A stretch of 64,000 bases of DNA from JACQAP01 sp035275265 (GTDB taxonomy: Bacteria; Pseudomonadota; Gammaproteobacteria; Burkholderiales; JACQAP01), in contig DATENC010000026.1 in NCBI GenBank assembly GCA_035275265.1, positions 124,001 to 188,000 on the forward strand, written 5' to 3'. Positions within the stretch are counted from its first letter, which is position 1, and each line of letters starts with the position of its first letter. Positions 50,279-58,258 of the stretch are shown here, one piece after another. The position numbers were made by a program, and so were the translations under genes. The notes under the pieces are model-generated. The model saw nothing but the letters and a program-made list of their open reading frames with translations, was not told where the DNA came from and did no database searches.

Positions 50279-51853
50279 CTAAGGTCTGCGCAAGCGCTGC
50301 GCCACCGGCGCAGCGAGCGTGGAAGCGATGCCGGCCGCCAGACGCACGGCCTGTGCATTGCTTTCGGTCAATAGCACGCCGGCATCGGAAAGCGCGCGCG
50401 CCTGCCGGGCGAAATCCTGCGGATCGGCGGCGGTGCCGCAGATCTGGCCCACGAAGACGACGGCTCTGCCCTGCGCAGACGCGGTCGTGCGCGCACGATT
50501 GATCGCCGGCACCAGTTCACTCGATGGATCCATGTGGCTGCCGAATCCCAACACCACATCGAGCAGGATCACGGCGGTCTCCGGGTCCTCCGCCTCCCTG
50601 CCGATTCGCTCGGTACGCAGGCGGTAATCGATCATCGGGTGCGGACGCCCGCGCGTGAAAACATCGTCTCCAAGGTCGACCAGCGTGTGCTGCCGGCTTT
50701 GCCAGACGTCAGCAAGTTCAGTGGTTCCGTGCGTGGGCGTATTCGAATGCACTTCGCCCAACAGTTCGCCGAGCAGCAGCGTGGCCTCGTAGCAGAACGT
50801 ACCACCGCTGTAGAGGCCGCGAACATAGCGCTGCGTTTCACCGAAACGCTGGAGCCCGGGCGGCGCGGACGGTGGTTCGGCGTAGCTGTCACGCGGTTTT
50901 TCGCCCTTGACGATGGCCACTGCCGCCCGCGCGGCATCTTCCAGCGTTTTCACAGCGTGCACGCCTTTGCGTGTCACGTTCTTGGGATCGGTGCCGAGGA
51001 AGTTCACCACCACCGGCTTGCCGGCCTTGGCGGCCTCGGCGAGCACGCGCTCGGCCACCTCGGGAGCGGGTGGTTTGGATATCAGCACGATCACTTGCGT
51101 CGCCGAATCCGCGGCCAGGTCCTTCAGGCCCTTGAGCATCGAGATCGCGCCGATCTCGCGGTGCAGGTCGCGCCCCCCGGTGCCGATCGCCTGCGAGATA
51201 CCCGAGCCAAGCCTGTCTACCAGCACCGTAACCTGCTGCAACCCGGTACCTGAAGCGCCAACCACGCCTATTGGTCCGCGCTTCACCACGTTCGCAAAGG
51301 CGAGCGGTGTGCCGTTGATGATCGCAGTGCCACAGTCAGGGCCCATGACGATGAGATCGGCGTCACGCGCAAACCGCTTCAGCAGGAGTTCTTCCTCCTC
51401 GGCAACGTTGTTACTGAACAGCATTACGTTGAGTCCGAGCCGCAGCGCTTTCATGGCTTCGGCCGCCGCGTAGTCCCCCGGCGTGGATATGAGCGCCATG
51501 TTGGCATCGGGCGTCACCTTCAGCGCCATGTGGATGCTGCGTGGACGCAGCGCAGCCCGCGCTTCACCGACATTGTCTTCAGTCTGCCGCGTGAGGCTCT
51601 TCATGGCCTCCTCGATGGCGGCAGGCAGCGCCGCTTTCTCCCCCTGCACCACAATCAGCAAATCGCTTGCGCTCGCACCTTTGACGTCCACGCGCAGCCC
51701 CGCTTCCGCAAGTAACGCCAGGTTGTTCTCGGTGGCCATCACCGCGGAGGCTTGTTCCACGCCCGGTAATTTGCCCAGCATCGCAGACAGTTGCATCAGC
51801 GACACCGAGTCCCGATATTCCCTGGGTACGATTTTCACCAGTGTGGCAGACAA
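50279..51853 (-). CDS. fdrA: FdrA-like carbamoyltransferase subunit
   Basis: A 524-residue protein related to the succinyl-CoA synthetase alpha fold (VMGPDCGTAIINGTPLAFANVVKRGPIGVVGASGTG with Rossmann-type loops, then VVNFLGTDP and VRGLYSGGTFCYEA). FdrA is AllF of the E. coli oxamate carbamoyltransferase set. I place the start at a TTG at 51853, which has GGGAGA seven bases upstream and lies 16 bases after the previous stop; a longer frame would overlap that gene heavily. Confidence 0.87.
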   Translation of the reverse strand: MSATLVKIVPREYRDSVSLMQLSAMLGKLPGVEQASAVMATENNLALLAEAGLRVDVKGASASDLLIVVQGEKAALPAAIEEAMKSLTRQTEDNVGEARAALRPRSIHMALKVTPDANMALISTPGDYAAAEAMKALRLGLNVMLFSNNVAEEEELLLKRFARDADLIVMGPDCGTAIINGTPLAFANVVKRGPIGVVGASGTGLQQVTVLVDRLGSGISQAIGTGGRDLHREIGAISMLKGLKDLAADSATQVIVLISKPPAPEVAERVLAEAAKAGKPVVVNFLGTDPKNVTRKGVHAVKTLEDAARAAVAIVKGEKPRDSYAEPPSAPPGLQRFGETQRYVRGLYSGGTFCYEATLLLGELLGEVHSNTPTHGTTELADVWQSRQHTLVDLGDDVFTRGRPHPMIDYRLRTERIGREAEDPETAVILLDVVLGFGSHMDPSSELVPAINRARTTASAQGRAVVFVGQICGTAADPQDFARQARALSDAGVLLTESNAQAVRLAAGIASTLAAPVAQRLRRP

Positions 51854-51869
51854 GGCCAGTTCTCCCGGA

Positions 51870-52841
51870 TCAACAGGCGATCGCGGCCAGGCGCACGGCA
51901 TGGCGATCGGCGAAATGATTGTCCATGTCGAAGTCTTTGATCGGCTTCGCGGTCAGCCTCGTCGAATATCCGAACAGCAACCCGCACAAGACGTCCGCAC
52001 CAGAACTGTGTCCGACTTCCAGCGCCCGCATGGTGGCGCCGGCGACGTCGTTACCATCGCAAACGCAACGCATGATTTCGATCAGGCGCTCCGCGAAATG
52101 ACCCTGAAGGGCGTCGAGCAACATCTGGCGGCTTATCGCGTTGGTGCGCAGCGACAACTGACGGACAGGCATCGCGAGTAAGCGCAGCAGCGTGGCGATG
52201 CCAGGGTCGCGGAACGAGCGGCTCCAAAGTCCCGCAAGATAACCGACGATGAAATCGTCTCCAGCCGGCGTGAGCCCAACGCCGAGGCCTACGAGCGCGT
52301 TCAAGGCCGAAGCGACCGCGTCTGGATCGCTCGCTTCGGTCGCACGCGCCAGTATCGGCAACGTCTGCGCCATGCGCGCAACCAGCGCGCGCTCGATCGT
52401 GGATCGAGGACTGCCAGACCGGAACAGCGCCGGCGCGACGCCCTTATCCGGTGCATGCGCACAAAGGGTCTCGCGCAATTTGCGCAGTGCTCCTCGCGCG
52501 TGCGTGCCGCATAGGCCGGGCGGCGCGGCTGCGAGCGTGCGGTTCCAGACCGTGGCGCGCGAGAGATCGAGGATGAAATCTGCAGCCGCAATGCGCAACA
52601 TTGCGCCTTCGAGCTTCGCCGCCTGCCCCCGACGCAGCCGCAGGTAAAGCAGCGAAAACGGCCGGGCGCAGCGGATTCCATGCGGGATGTTGCCGGAATC
52701 GGGCGCGAGAAGGGTGATCAGCTCACCGCAATCCGTCTCCAGATTGCAGGCGCTCAGGAACACACTGTGTACCTGCGCGCGAGCGCGCGGAGGCACGCGC
52801 GCGCCGACGCTGTCGGCAAACAGTAGCATTGCCGTGCTCAC
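51870..52841 (-). CDS. DUF2877 protein (YlbF/AllH type)
   Basis: A 323-residue protein (ALVGLGVGLTPAGDDFIVGYLAGLW is the family hallmark; GHSSGADVLCGLLFGY near the end). It is the third member of the FdrA-DUF1116-DUF2877 set. The GTG at 52841 overlaps the stop of the biuret-hydrolase-like gene (GTGA), which argues for this start and for translational coupling with that enzyme. Confidence 0.85.
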   Translation of the reverse strand: MSTAMLLFADSVGARVPPRARAQVHSVFLSACNLETDCGELITLLAPDSGNIPHGIRCARPFSLLYLRLRRGQAAKLEGAMLRIAAADFILDLSRATVWNRTLAAAPPGLCGTHARGALRKLRETLCAHAPDKGVAPALFRSGSPRSTIERALVARMAQTLPILARATEASDPDAVASALNALVGLGVGLTPAGDDFIVGYLAGLWSRSFRDPGIATLLRLLAMPVRQLSLRTNAISRQMLLDALQGHFAERLIEIMRCVCDGNDVAGATMRALEVGHSSGADVLCGLLFGYSTRLTAKPIKDFDMDNHFADRHAVRLAAIAC

Positions 52842-53509
52842 GCCCCCAGCGCCGCCAGCGCGCGGCGGGAGTCCGACACCCAGCCGAAGATGCCGCCCTG
52901 GGCCTTGATCATCGCGAGAGCGGCTTTCTGGAACTCCGGGAAGTACGACCCGACGCAGTCGGCCAGCACCACGCATTCGTAGCCGCGGTCGTTTGCTTCG
53001 CGCACGCTGGTGTTGACACAGACTTCGGTCGTCACACCGCATACGATCAACGTCTTGATGCCGCGGTCGCGCAGGATGAGTTCGAGGTCGGTGGCGTAGA
53101 ACGCGCCTTTGCCGGGCTTGTCGATCACTGGCTCCCCAGCCGCGGGATACAGTTCCGGCACTATGTCGTGCCCGATTTCTCCGCGCACCAGAATGCGCCC
53201 CATCGGCCCGGGATCGCCGATTCGCGTTTTACCCCTGCCCCGCACCAGCTTGGTCGGCGGGCAGTCGGTGAGGTCCGGCCGATGACCCTCACGGGTGTGG
53301 ATGACCAGCATTCCTTTCTTCCGCGCCGCTTCCAGCACCCGCTTGGTCGGCGCGATGGTCGCCTGGAGCGGCGTGACGTCGTTGCCGAGCGCCTCGCCGA
53401 ATCCTCCCGGCATGACGAAATCGCGTTGCATGTCGATGATCAGCAGCGCCGTGGTCTTAGGGTCGAACTCCAATTCATAAGGTTCTGCCTCGATCGCCTT
53501 GTTTGCCAT
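52838..53509 (-). CDS. biuH: Isochorismatase-like cysteine hydrolase, biuret hydrolase (BiuH)-like
   Basis: A 223-residue cysteine hydrolase with the catalytic triad Asp26 (LLIIDMQRDF), Lys131 (IDKPGKGAF) and Cys164 (GVTTEVCVNTS). Spacing matches the Asp36-Lys142-Cys175 triad reported for biuret hydrolase, and HTREGHRPDL, IGDPGPMGRILVRGE and REANDRGYE also resemble BiuH as I remember it. Biuret hydrolase makes allophanate and ammonia. Allophanate hydrolase is divergent next door, which fits. Ureidoacrylate or another ureido amidase is possible. The start follows GTGGAGAT. Confidence 0.65.
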   Translation of the reverse strand: MANKAIEAEPYELEFDPKTTALLIIDMQRDFVMPGGFGEALGNDVTPLQATIAPTKRVLEAARKKGMLVIHTREGHRPDLTDCPPTKLVRGRGKTRIGDPGPMGRILVRGEIGHDIVPELYPAAGEPVIDKPGKGAFYATDLELILRDRGIKTLIVCGVTTEVCVNTSVREANDRGYECVVLADCVGSYFPEFQKAALAMIKAQGGIFGWVSDSRRALAALGA

Positions 53510-53589
53510 TCTTGATCTCCACTCAGATGCGTCTGCAATGCCGGGCGGGATACCGATGACGAAGCGCGCCGCGCCCATTCTGCGCTCCC

Positions 53590-53612
53590 TTGGTATACTC
53601 AATGGTATACAA
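53590..53612. promoter_or_regulatory. Candidate GntR operator between biuH and atzF
   Basis: TTGGTATAC (53590-53598) and GGTATACAA (53604-53612) place two GTATAC palindromes 13 bases apart, about one helical turn. TATACT (53594-53599) could be the -10 box for atzF, so binding would block transcription. The GT-N-AC core is common in FadR/FCD-type GntR sites. The regulator gene downstream of atzF is the obvious candidate. Confidence 0.5.
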
Positions 53613-53639
53613 GATGCAACACGGGGAAAAGCAGTGTCC

Positions 53640-55427
53640 ATGACAATTCCATCGCTTCTCGCCGATTACCGGTCGGGTAAGCGTACACCGAGCACAATGA
53701 TTGAATCACTGCGCCCGGGCGACGACTCCTATGCCTGCGCTTGGATCTGCAAGGTTGCTCCCGACGCGCTCAAGCGCCGCGCGAGGCAACTCGAAGAGTT
53801 GCTGCGAGCTGACCCGCACGCAATCGACAACCTGCCGCTGTATGGAATCCCGTTCGCGGTCAAGGACAATATCGACGTTGCCGGGCTGCCGACCACCGCG
53901 GCCTGTCCCGCGTTTTCCTATGTTCCGGCGCGCTCCGCCGCGGCGGTGGAGAGACTCGAGGCAGCCGGCGCAATTGTGGTGGGCAAGACCAACATGGACC
54001 AGTTCGCGGCCGGACTGGTCGGCTCTCGTTCCCCTTACGGCGCGGTGCGCAACGCATTCCGGCCAGAATATATTTCCGGTGGCTCCAGTTCCGGTTCCGC
54101 GGTCACGGTCGCCCGCGGCCAGGTGAGTTTTTCGCTTGGGACCGACACTGCGGGGTCGGGCCGGGTGCCGGCCGGCTTCAACAACATCGTAGGTTTGAAA
54201 CCCAGTCGCGGTCTGATCAGCGCGCGCGGCGTTGTGCCTGCGTGCCAGTCGCTCGACTGCGTATCGGTGTTCGCGCTCACCGTGCCCGATGCGGTCGCGG
54301 TATTCGCTGCGGCACGCGGCCCGGATGCGGAAGACCCCTGGTCGCGCGCCTTGAATCTATCCGTCCCGCCGCTGCCCGAACGCTTCACCTTCGCGCTGCC
54401 CGGGCCGCTCGAGTTCCATGGTGACGATCACGCGAGGCATGCGTTCCATGATGCGATCGACAAGCTCGAAGGCCTCGGTGGCAGGCCGATCGGTGTCGAT
54501 TTCTCGGTGTTCCTGGAATCCGCCGCGCTGCTTTACGAAGGACCTTGGGTGGCGGAACGGCTGGCAGCAATCCGGCCGTTCTTCGAAACGCATCCCGATC
54601 AAGTTCATCCGGTGGTGCGCAGCATCATAGAAGGGGCATCCAAATACTCGGCTGCGGATCTTTTCTCCGGGCTGACCAAGCTGGAAGCGCTGAAAAAGCG
54701 CGCCGCAGGACTCTGGAGCCGGGCGGACGTGCTGGTGGTACCGACAACACCGACCATCTACACCGTCAAGGAAGTAATTGCGGAACCGTTTCTGAACAAT
54801 CGCAGGCTGGGCCACTACACAAATTTCGTGAACCTCCTGGATCTTGCCGCTTGCGCGGTTCCTTCTTCGATGCGCCCGGACGGCCTGCCTTCGGGCATCA
54901 CAATGATCGCGCCGGCGGGAGCCGATCTAATGCTCGCGGACCTGGCGCAGCGCTTCCATCAACTCACAGGACTCAATCTTGGAGCACTTGATGAAGCGCT
55001 GCCGCCGCCCGCACCTATCCCTGTCGGCGACAACAGCGTGCGCGTCGCAGTCGCCGGGGCGCACCTGTCGGGACTGCCGCTCAATCATCAGTTAACCGAA
55101 CGCGGGGCACATCTGGAAAAACCGGCGCGGACAACCGCGCGCTACCGGCTGTTCGCTCTCCCCGGTACCACGCCGCCAAAACCCGGGTTGGTTCGCGACG
55201 CCGACAAGGGCAGTGTCATCGATCTCGAGGTGTGGAGAATGCCCGTGAGCGAGTACGGCTCATTCGTAGCGGGCATTCCGTCGCCGCTTGGAATCGGCCG
55301 CATCGAACTCGAGGACGGCGAGTGGGTTCAGGGATTCCTGTGCGAGAGTTGGGCAGTGAATGGCGCCGAAGAGATTTCGCACCTAGGCGGCTGGCGAGCG
55401 TTTCTCGCTAACAAGGCAACGCGTTGA
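53640..55427 (+). CDS. atzF: Allophanate hydrolase
   Basis: A 595-residue amidase-signature enzyme with triad residues in IPFAVKDNIDV (Lys), GGSSSGSAVTVA and GTDTAGSGRVPA (Ser). A C-terminal domain of about 120 residues (VAVAGAHLSGLPLNHQLTERGAHL, EVWRMPVSEYGSFVAGIPSPLGIGRIELEDG) is diagnostic of allophanate hydrolase AtzF/DUR1, which turns allophanate into ammonia and carbon dioxide. No urea carboxylase is adjacent, so allophanate probably comes from biuret. I start at the ATG at 53640; a GTG lies six bases upstream. The GntR gene start overlaps its stop. Confidence 0.95.
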   Translation: MTIPSLLADYRSGKRTPSTMIESLRPGDDSYACAWICKVAPDALKRRARQLEELLRADPHAIDNLPLYGIPFAVKDNIDVAGLPTTAACPAFSYVPARSAAAVERLEAAGAIVVGKTNMDQFAAGLVGSRSPYGAVRNAFRPEYISGGSSSGSAVTVARGQVSFSLGTDTAGSGRVPAGFNNIVGLKPSRGLISARGVVPACQSLDCVSVFALTVPDAVAVFAAARGPDAEDPWSRALNLSVPPLPERFTFALPGPLEFHGDDHARHAFHDAIDKLEGLGGRPIGVDFSVFLESAALLYEGPWVAERLAAIRPFFETHPDQVHPVVRSIIEGASKYSAADLFSGLTKLEALKKRAAGLWSRADVLVVPTTPTIYTVKEVIAEPFLNNRRLGHYTNFVNLLDLAACAVPSSMRPDGLPSGITMIAPAGADLMLADLAQRFHQLTGLNLGALDEALPPPAPIPVGDNSVRVAVAGAHLSGLPLNHQLTERGAHLEKPARTTARYRLFALPGTTPPKPGLVRDADKGSVIDLEVWRMPVSEYGSFVAGIPSPLGIGRIELEDGEWVQGFLCESWAVNGAEEISHLGGWRAFLANKATR

Positions 55428-56167
55428 ATCGGACCGGGAACCGAAACCGTTCGGTGAACACCAGGCCCGCGGGCGCCAAACGCAAAAATATCGCGCGGGA
55501 GAACGATCGCAAACCGTCTCTCGCCGAGTCCGTATATCTGGCCATCAAACAGGACATCTTCGAATTCCGCCTGCTGCCGGGGGATCGCTTTACGGAGAAC
55601 GAGGTCGCCGGGCGGCTGAATGTCAGCCGCACGCCGGCGCGCCAAGCACTTTTCCGTCTGGAGCGCGAGGGCTACCTGCAGGTGCACTTTCGCAGCGGCT
55701 GGAGTGTTCGCGAACTTGACTTCAAGCAGTTCGACGATCTGTACGATCTGCGTATCGCGCTCGAGACGGCCGCAGTCAGGCAACTCTGCGCGCAGGCCGA
55801 GCCCGCGGACCTGGACGAACTGAAATCAGTCTGGCTGGGGCCGCCGGATAGAAGACTCGACGACGGGGAACGGGTATGCGCGCTGGACGAAGCCTTTCAC
55901 GGCGCGCTGGTGGTCGCAACAGACAATCGCGAGATGGCTCGCTGCCATCAAGAGGTGACCGAACGCATCCACTTGCTGCGCCGCCTTGATTTCACCGAAG
56001 CCGGCCGCATTGCCGCCACCTATCAGGAGCATGCGCAGATTCTGCGCGCAGTATTGCGCAAAGACGCTGATCGCGCGATTGGGTTATTGCGAAGCCACAT
56101 CGAGACCAGCAAAACCGAAGTCCGAAAAATCAGCCTCCACAAGCTGTTGTCGGCGAGGCGTTCCTGA
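55424..56167 (+). CDS. GntR-family regulator (FCD type)
   Basis: A protein of up to 247 residues: winged helix (ESVYLAIKQDIFEFRLLPGDRFTENEVAGRLNVSRTPARQALFRLEREGYLQV) and a helical FCD ligand-binding domain (FDDLYDLRIALETAAVRQL, DEAFHGALVVATDN, EHAQILRAVLRKDADRAIGLLRSHIE) with the acidic and histidine residues that bind a metal and carboxylate ligand. The TTG at 55424 overlaps the atzF stop; a GTG at 55454 is a possible later start. Probably controls biuH and atzF through the site at 53590. Confidence 0.88.
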   Translation: MNRTGNRNRSVNTRPAGAKRKNIARENDRKPSLAESVYLAIKQDIFEFRLLPGDRFTENEVAGRLNVSRTPARQALFRLEREGYLQVHFRSGWSVRELDFKQFDDLYDLRIALETAAVRQLCAQAEPADLDELKSVWLGPPDRRLDDGERVCALDEAFHGALVVATDNREMARCHQEVTERIHLLRRLDFTEAGRIAATYQEHAQILRAVLRKDADRAIGLLRSHIETSKTEVRKISLHKLLSARRS

Positions 56168-56177
56168 GGAAAGTATT

Positions 56178-56510
56178 TCAGTGAAGCTGAACGACGTTGG
56201 ACGGAAGGGGTAAGGCGAGCGGAAGATTCAGCGCCAGCAGTTCGCGTCCCAACAGCGTAATGCTGCCCTTGATACGGTTATTTCCGGTGTCGCTGAACTC
56301 GAATTCGTACAACCGCTTTACGCGTAACCGGCCCTCCTCGTCACGGCCGAGCCGTGTGTGTTTCAGCATCACGGTCCAATCAAGGAACTGTACGCCTTCC
56401 GCGGTGCAAGCGCGGCGGCCGGCGTCGAGTGCCGCTTCACGCGCACGCATGCTGTCGGTCCAGAACCATGCTCCGGCAATGAAAATCAACAGGGTAAAGA
56501 GTTCGATCAT
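56178..56510 (-). CDS. DUF3301 protein
   Basis: A 110-residue protein with one N-terminal membrane segment (MIELFTLLIFIAGAWFWTDSM) followed by MRAREAALDAGRRACTAEGVQFLDWTVML and LRVKRLYEFEFSDTGNNR, the DUF3301 signature. Function unknown; it is common in beta- and gammaproteobacteria. It converges with the GntR gene. Confidence 0.88.
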   Translation of the reverse strand: MIELFTLLIFIAGAWFWTDSMRAREAALDAGRRACTAEGVQFLDWTVMLKHTRLGRDEEGRLRVKRLYEFEFSDTGNNRIKGSITLLGRELLALNLPLALPLPSNVVQLH

Positions 56511-56516
56511 GTAAAG

Positions 56517-56690
56517 GCCGTGACGATCGTGACAATGTGACGACGTGGCGAGGGAAATTCAAGATCTGGAAGAAACTCCTGTAACAAGATCCGCAACATT
56601 CCTTGCAACATTCCTTGAGGGCAATATCGATCAAATCGGAGCAACACTCTCTCACGTCACGACCGTCACGTCGTCACGTGTCTTTTATGC
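56517..56690. repeat. GTGAC-rich inverted repeat
   Basis: GTGACGATCGTGACAATGTGACGACG near 56519 and its rough complement CGTCACGACCGTCACGTCGTCACG near 56655-56678 face each other, with a duplicated GCAACATTCCTT word between (56597 and 56608). The right arm overlaps the end of the deacylase gene. No gene is seen in the gap. Confidence 0.5.
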
Positions 56691-57165
56691 CCACCTTCAC
56701 CGCCTTGGGCGCAAGAATGCGCACTACATCCTGCGGCGCGATGCCCACCAGATACCCGCGCCTGCCACCGTTGATGTAAACCTTCGGCAATTCCATGATC
56801 GTCTCTTCCATATATGTTGGCATTTTCTTGCGTGTGCCGAAGGGCGACGTGCCGCCCACAATGTAACCGGAGTGTCGGTTCGCGGTTTCCGGGCTGCACG
56901 GCGAGACGGTTTTCACGCCGATGATCCGCGCCAGTTCCTTGGTGGATACTTTCAGATCGCCGTGCATGAGCACTACCAGCGGATTCTTGTCTTCATCTTC
57001 CATCACCAGCGTTTTTACCACTTCATGCTCGGGAACACCGAGTTCCCGCGCGGACACCGCGGTTCCGCCCTTTTCCTCGTATTCGTACAGGTGGTCGGTA
57101 AACTCGACTTTGTGCGCGCGCAGTTCCCGTACCGCGGTCGTGGCCGGCACCTTATCCCTGCCCAT
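56674..57165 (-). CDS. ybaK: Cys-tRNA(Pro)/Cys-tRNA deacylase
   Basis: A 163-residue YbaK/EbsC protein (MGRDKVPATTAVRELRAHKVEF, GVPEHEVVKTLVMEDED, SGYIVGGTSPFGTRKKMPTYMEETIMEL). It clears Cys from mischarged tRNA(Pro). The GGxSPFG motif and catalytic lysine in VVKTLV are intact. It follows the NUDIX gene by three bases. Confidence 0.94.
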   Translation of the reverse strand: MGRDKVPATTAVRELRAHKVEFTDHLYEYEEKGGTAVSARELGVPEHEVVKTLVMEDEDKNPLVVLMHGDLKVSTKELARIIGVKTVSPCSPETANRHSGYIVGGTSPFGTRKKMPTYMEETIMELPKVYINGGRRGYLVGIAPQDVVRILAPKAVKVGIKDT

Positions 57166-57168
57166 CGC

Positions 57169-57795
57169 TCACGACCTGCCAGTAAGAATCTGATAGAGCA
57201 CGTACAACATTCCGGCAGTGGCGCCCCAGATGTAGCGATCGCCGTAGGCCATCGAATAGAAGTGACGGGTGCGCCCATTGAGTACGTCGATGTGGCGCTG
57301 ATGGTTCAATGGATCGAGAAAGAATTCCAGCGGCACCTCGAAAACGTCGGCCACCTCGAACGGATCCGGCCTCAGGTCGAACGGAGGCTCGACCCATCCG
57401 ACGATCGGCGTCACCCGGAATCCAGTCAGGATATCGAAGTCGGGAAGGCGCCCGACGATCTCTACGCGCTGCCGGCTCAGTCCAGTCTCCTCCTCCGCCT
57501 CGCGCAATGCCGTGGCGATCCGGTCGGAATCGCCTTCATCCACGCGTCCGCCGGGGAAGCTGATCTGCCCGGCATGGTCGTGCAGATGCGCGGTGCGTTG
57601 TGTGAATAGAAGCGTCGGCCCCGCAGGCTGGTTCACCACTGGCACCAGCACCGCGGCCGGAACCGGTTCGCGTCCGGGGGGATGACTGTAGCGGGGAAAA
57701 TTGGCGTCCTCCGGGAGGATGCCCTGCAGCCGAAGACGTTCTGCCAGCCAATCTCGGGTAAAGGGTTGCGGCTTAAAGTCGTCAGAAGGAGACAA
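57169..57795 (-). CDS. NUDIX hydrolase, CoA pyrophosphatase type
   Basis: A 208-residue protein with NUDIX box FPGGRVDEGDSDRIATALREAEEETGL and the adjacent LLFTQRTAHLHDHAGQISFPGG, the NuCoA subgroup signature (YeaB/NudL, PCD1). The family splits CoA or oxidised CoA into 3',5'-ADP and phosphopantetheine. It is the first gene of a pair with ybaK. Confidence 0.9.
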   Translation of the reverse strand: MSPSDDFKPQPFTRDWLAERLRLQGILPEDANFPRYSHPPGREPVPAAVLVPVVNQPAGPTLLFTQRTAHLHDHAGQISFPGGRVDEGDSDRIATALREAEEETGLSRQRVEIVGRLPDFDILTGFRVTPIVGWVEPPFDLRPDPFEVADVFEVPLEFFLDPLNHQRHIDVLNGRTRHFYSMAYGDRYIWGATAGMLYVLYQILTGRS

Positions 57796-57943
57796 ACGGT
57801 CTGCAATGCGCTGATAAGCAAGGAGGCTATTTTATCCTGCTCCCAAAGGTATAGAATCTGCGGGCGTCCCGGAACGACGGCGCTCGACCGCCGTCAAACT
57901 GGTGCGGCTAGGAACCGCCGAAACACGACATGAGGAGACGACC

Positions 57944-58189
57944 ATGAAACTGCGCAGTCTGATTGCAGCCGTAATGTTTGCAATGGCGGGTAGCGCATTC
58001 GCGATGCACTGCCCGATGGACATGAAGAAAATCGACGAAGCATTGGCGAAGAAGCCGGAGATCTCCGCTGAAAAGCTTGCCGAGGTGAAGAAGCTGCGGG
58101 CTGAAGGTGAGAAGCTGCACAAGGCCGGCAACCACCAGGCGTCAGTGGACACCCTGGCCAAGGCGATGGCGATTCTGGGAATTCAATAG
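57944..58189 (+). CDS. Small secreted protein
   Basis: An 81-residue precursor with signal peptide MKLRSLIAAVMFAMAGSAFA; the mature form (MHCPMDMKKIDEALAKKPEISAEKLAEVKKLRAEGEKLHKAGNHQ...) is a short, lysine-rich helical protein with a single cysteine. I recognise no named family. GAGGAG six bases before the ATG at 57944 decides the start. It is a single-gene unit with its own terminator. Confidence 0.85.
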   Translation: MKLRSLIAAVMFAMAGSAFAMHCPMDMKKIDEALAKKPEISAEKLAEVKKLRAEGEKLHKAGNHQASVDTLAKAMAILGIQ

Positions 58190-58206
58190 TCAGCTACATG
58201 CACTTC

Positions 58207-58242
58207 AACCCCGCTCCGCGGCGACGCGCAGCGGGGTTTTTT
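58207..58242 (+). terminator. Intrinsic terminator after the small secreted protein gene
   Basis: AACCCCGCT (58207-58215) pairs with AGCGGGGTT (58230-58238) and the stem runs into TTTTTT. A further G-C stem is possible in the loop. It also separates this gene from the convergent arsS. Confidence 0.9.
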
Positions 58243-58258
58243 GCGACCAATCCCGTCG

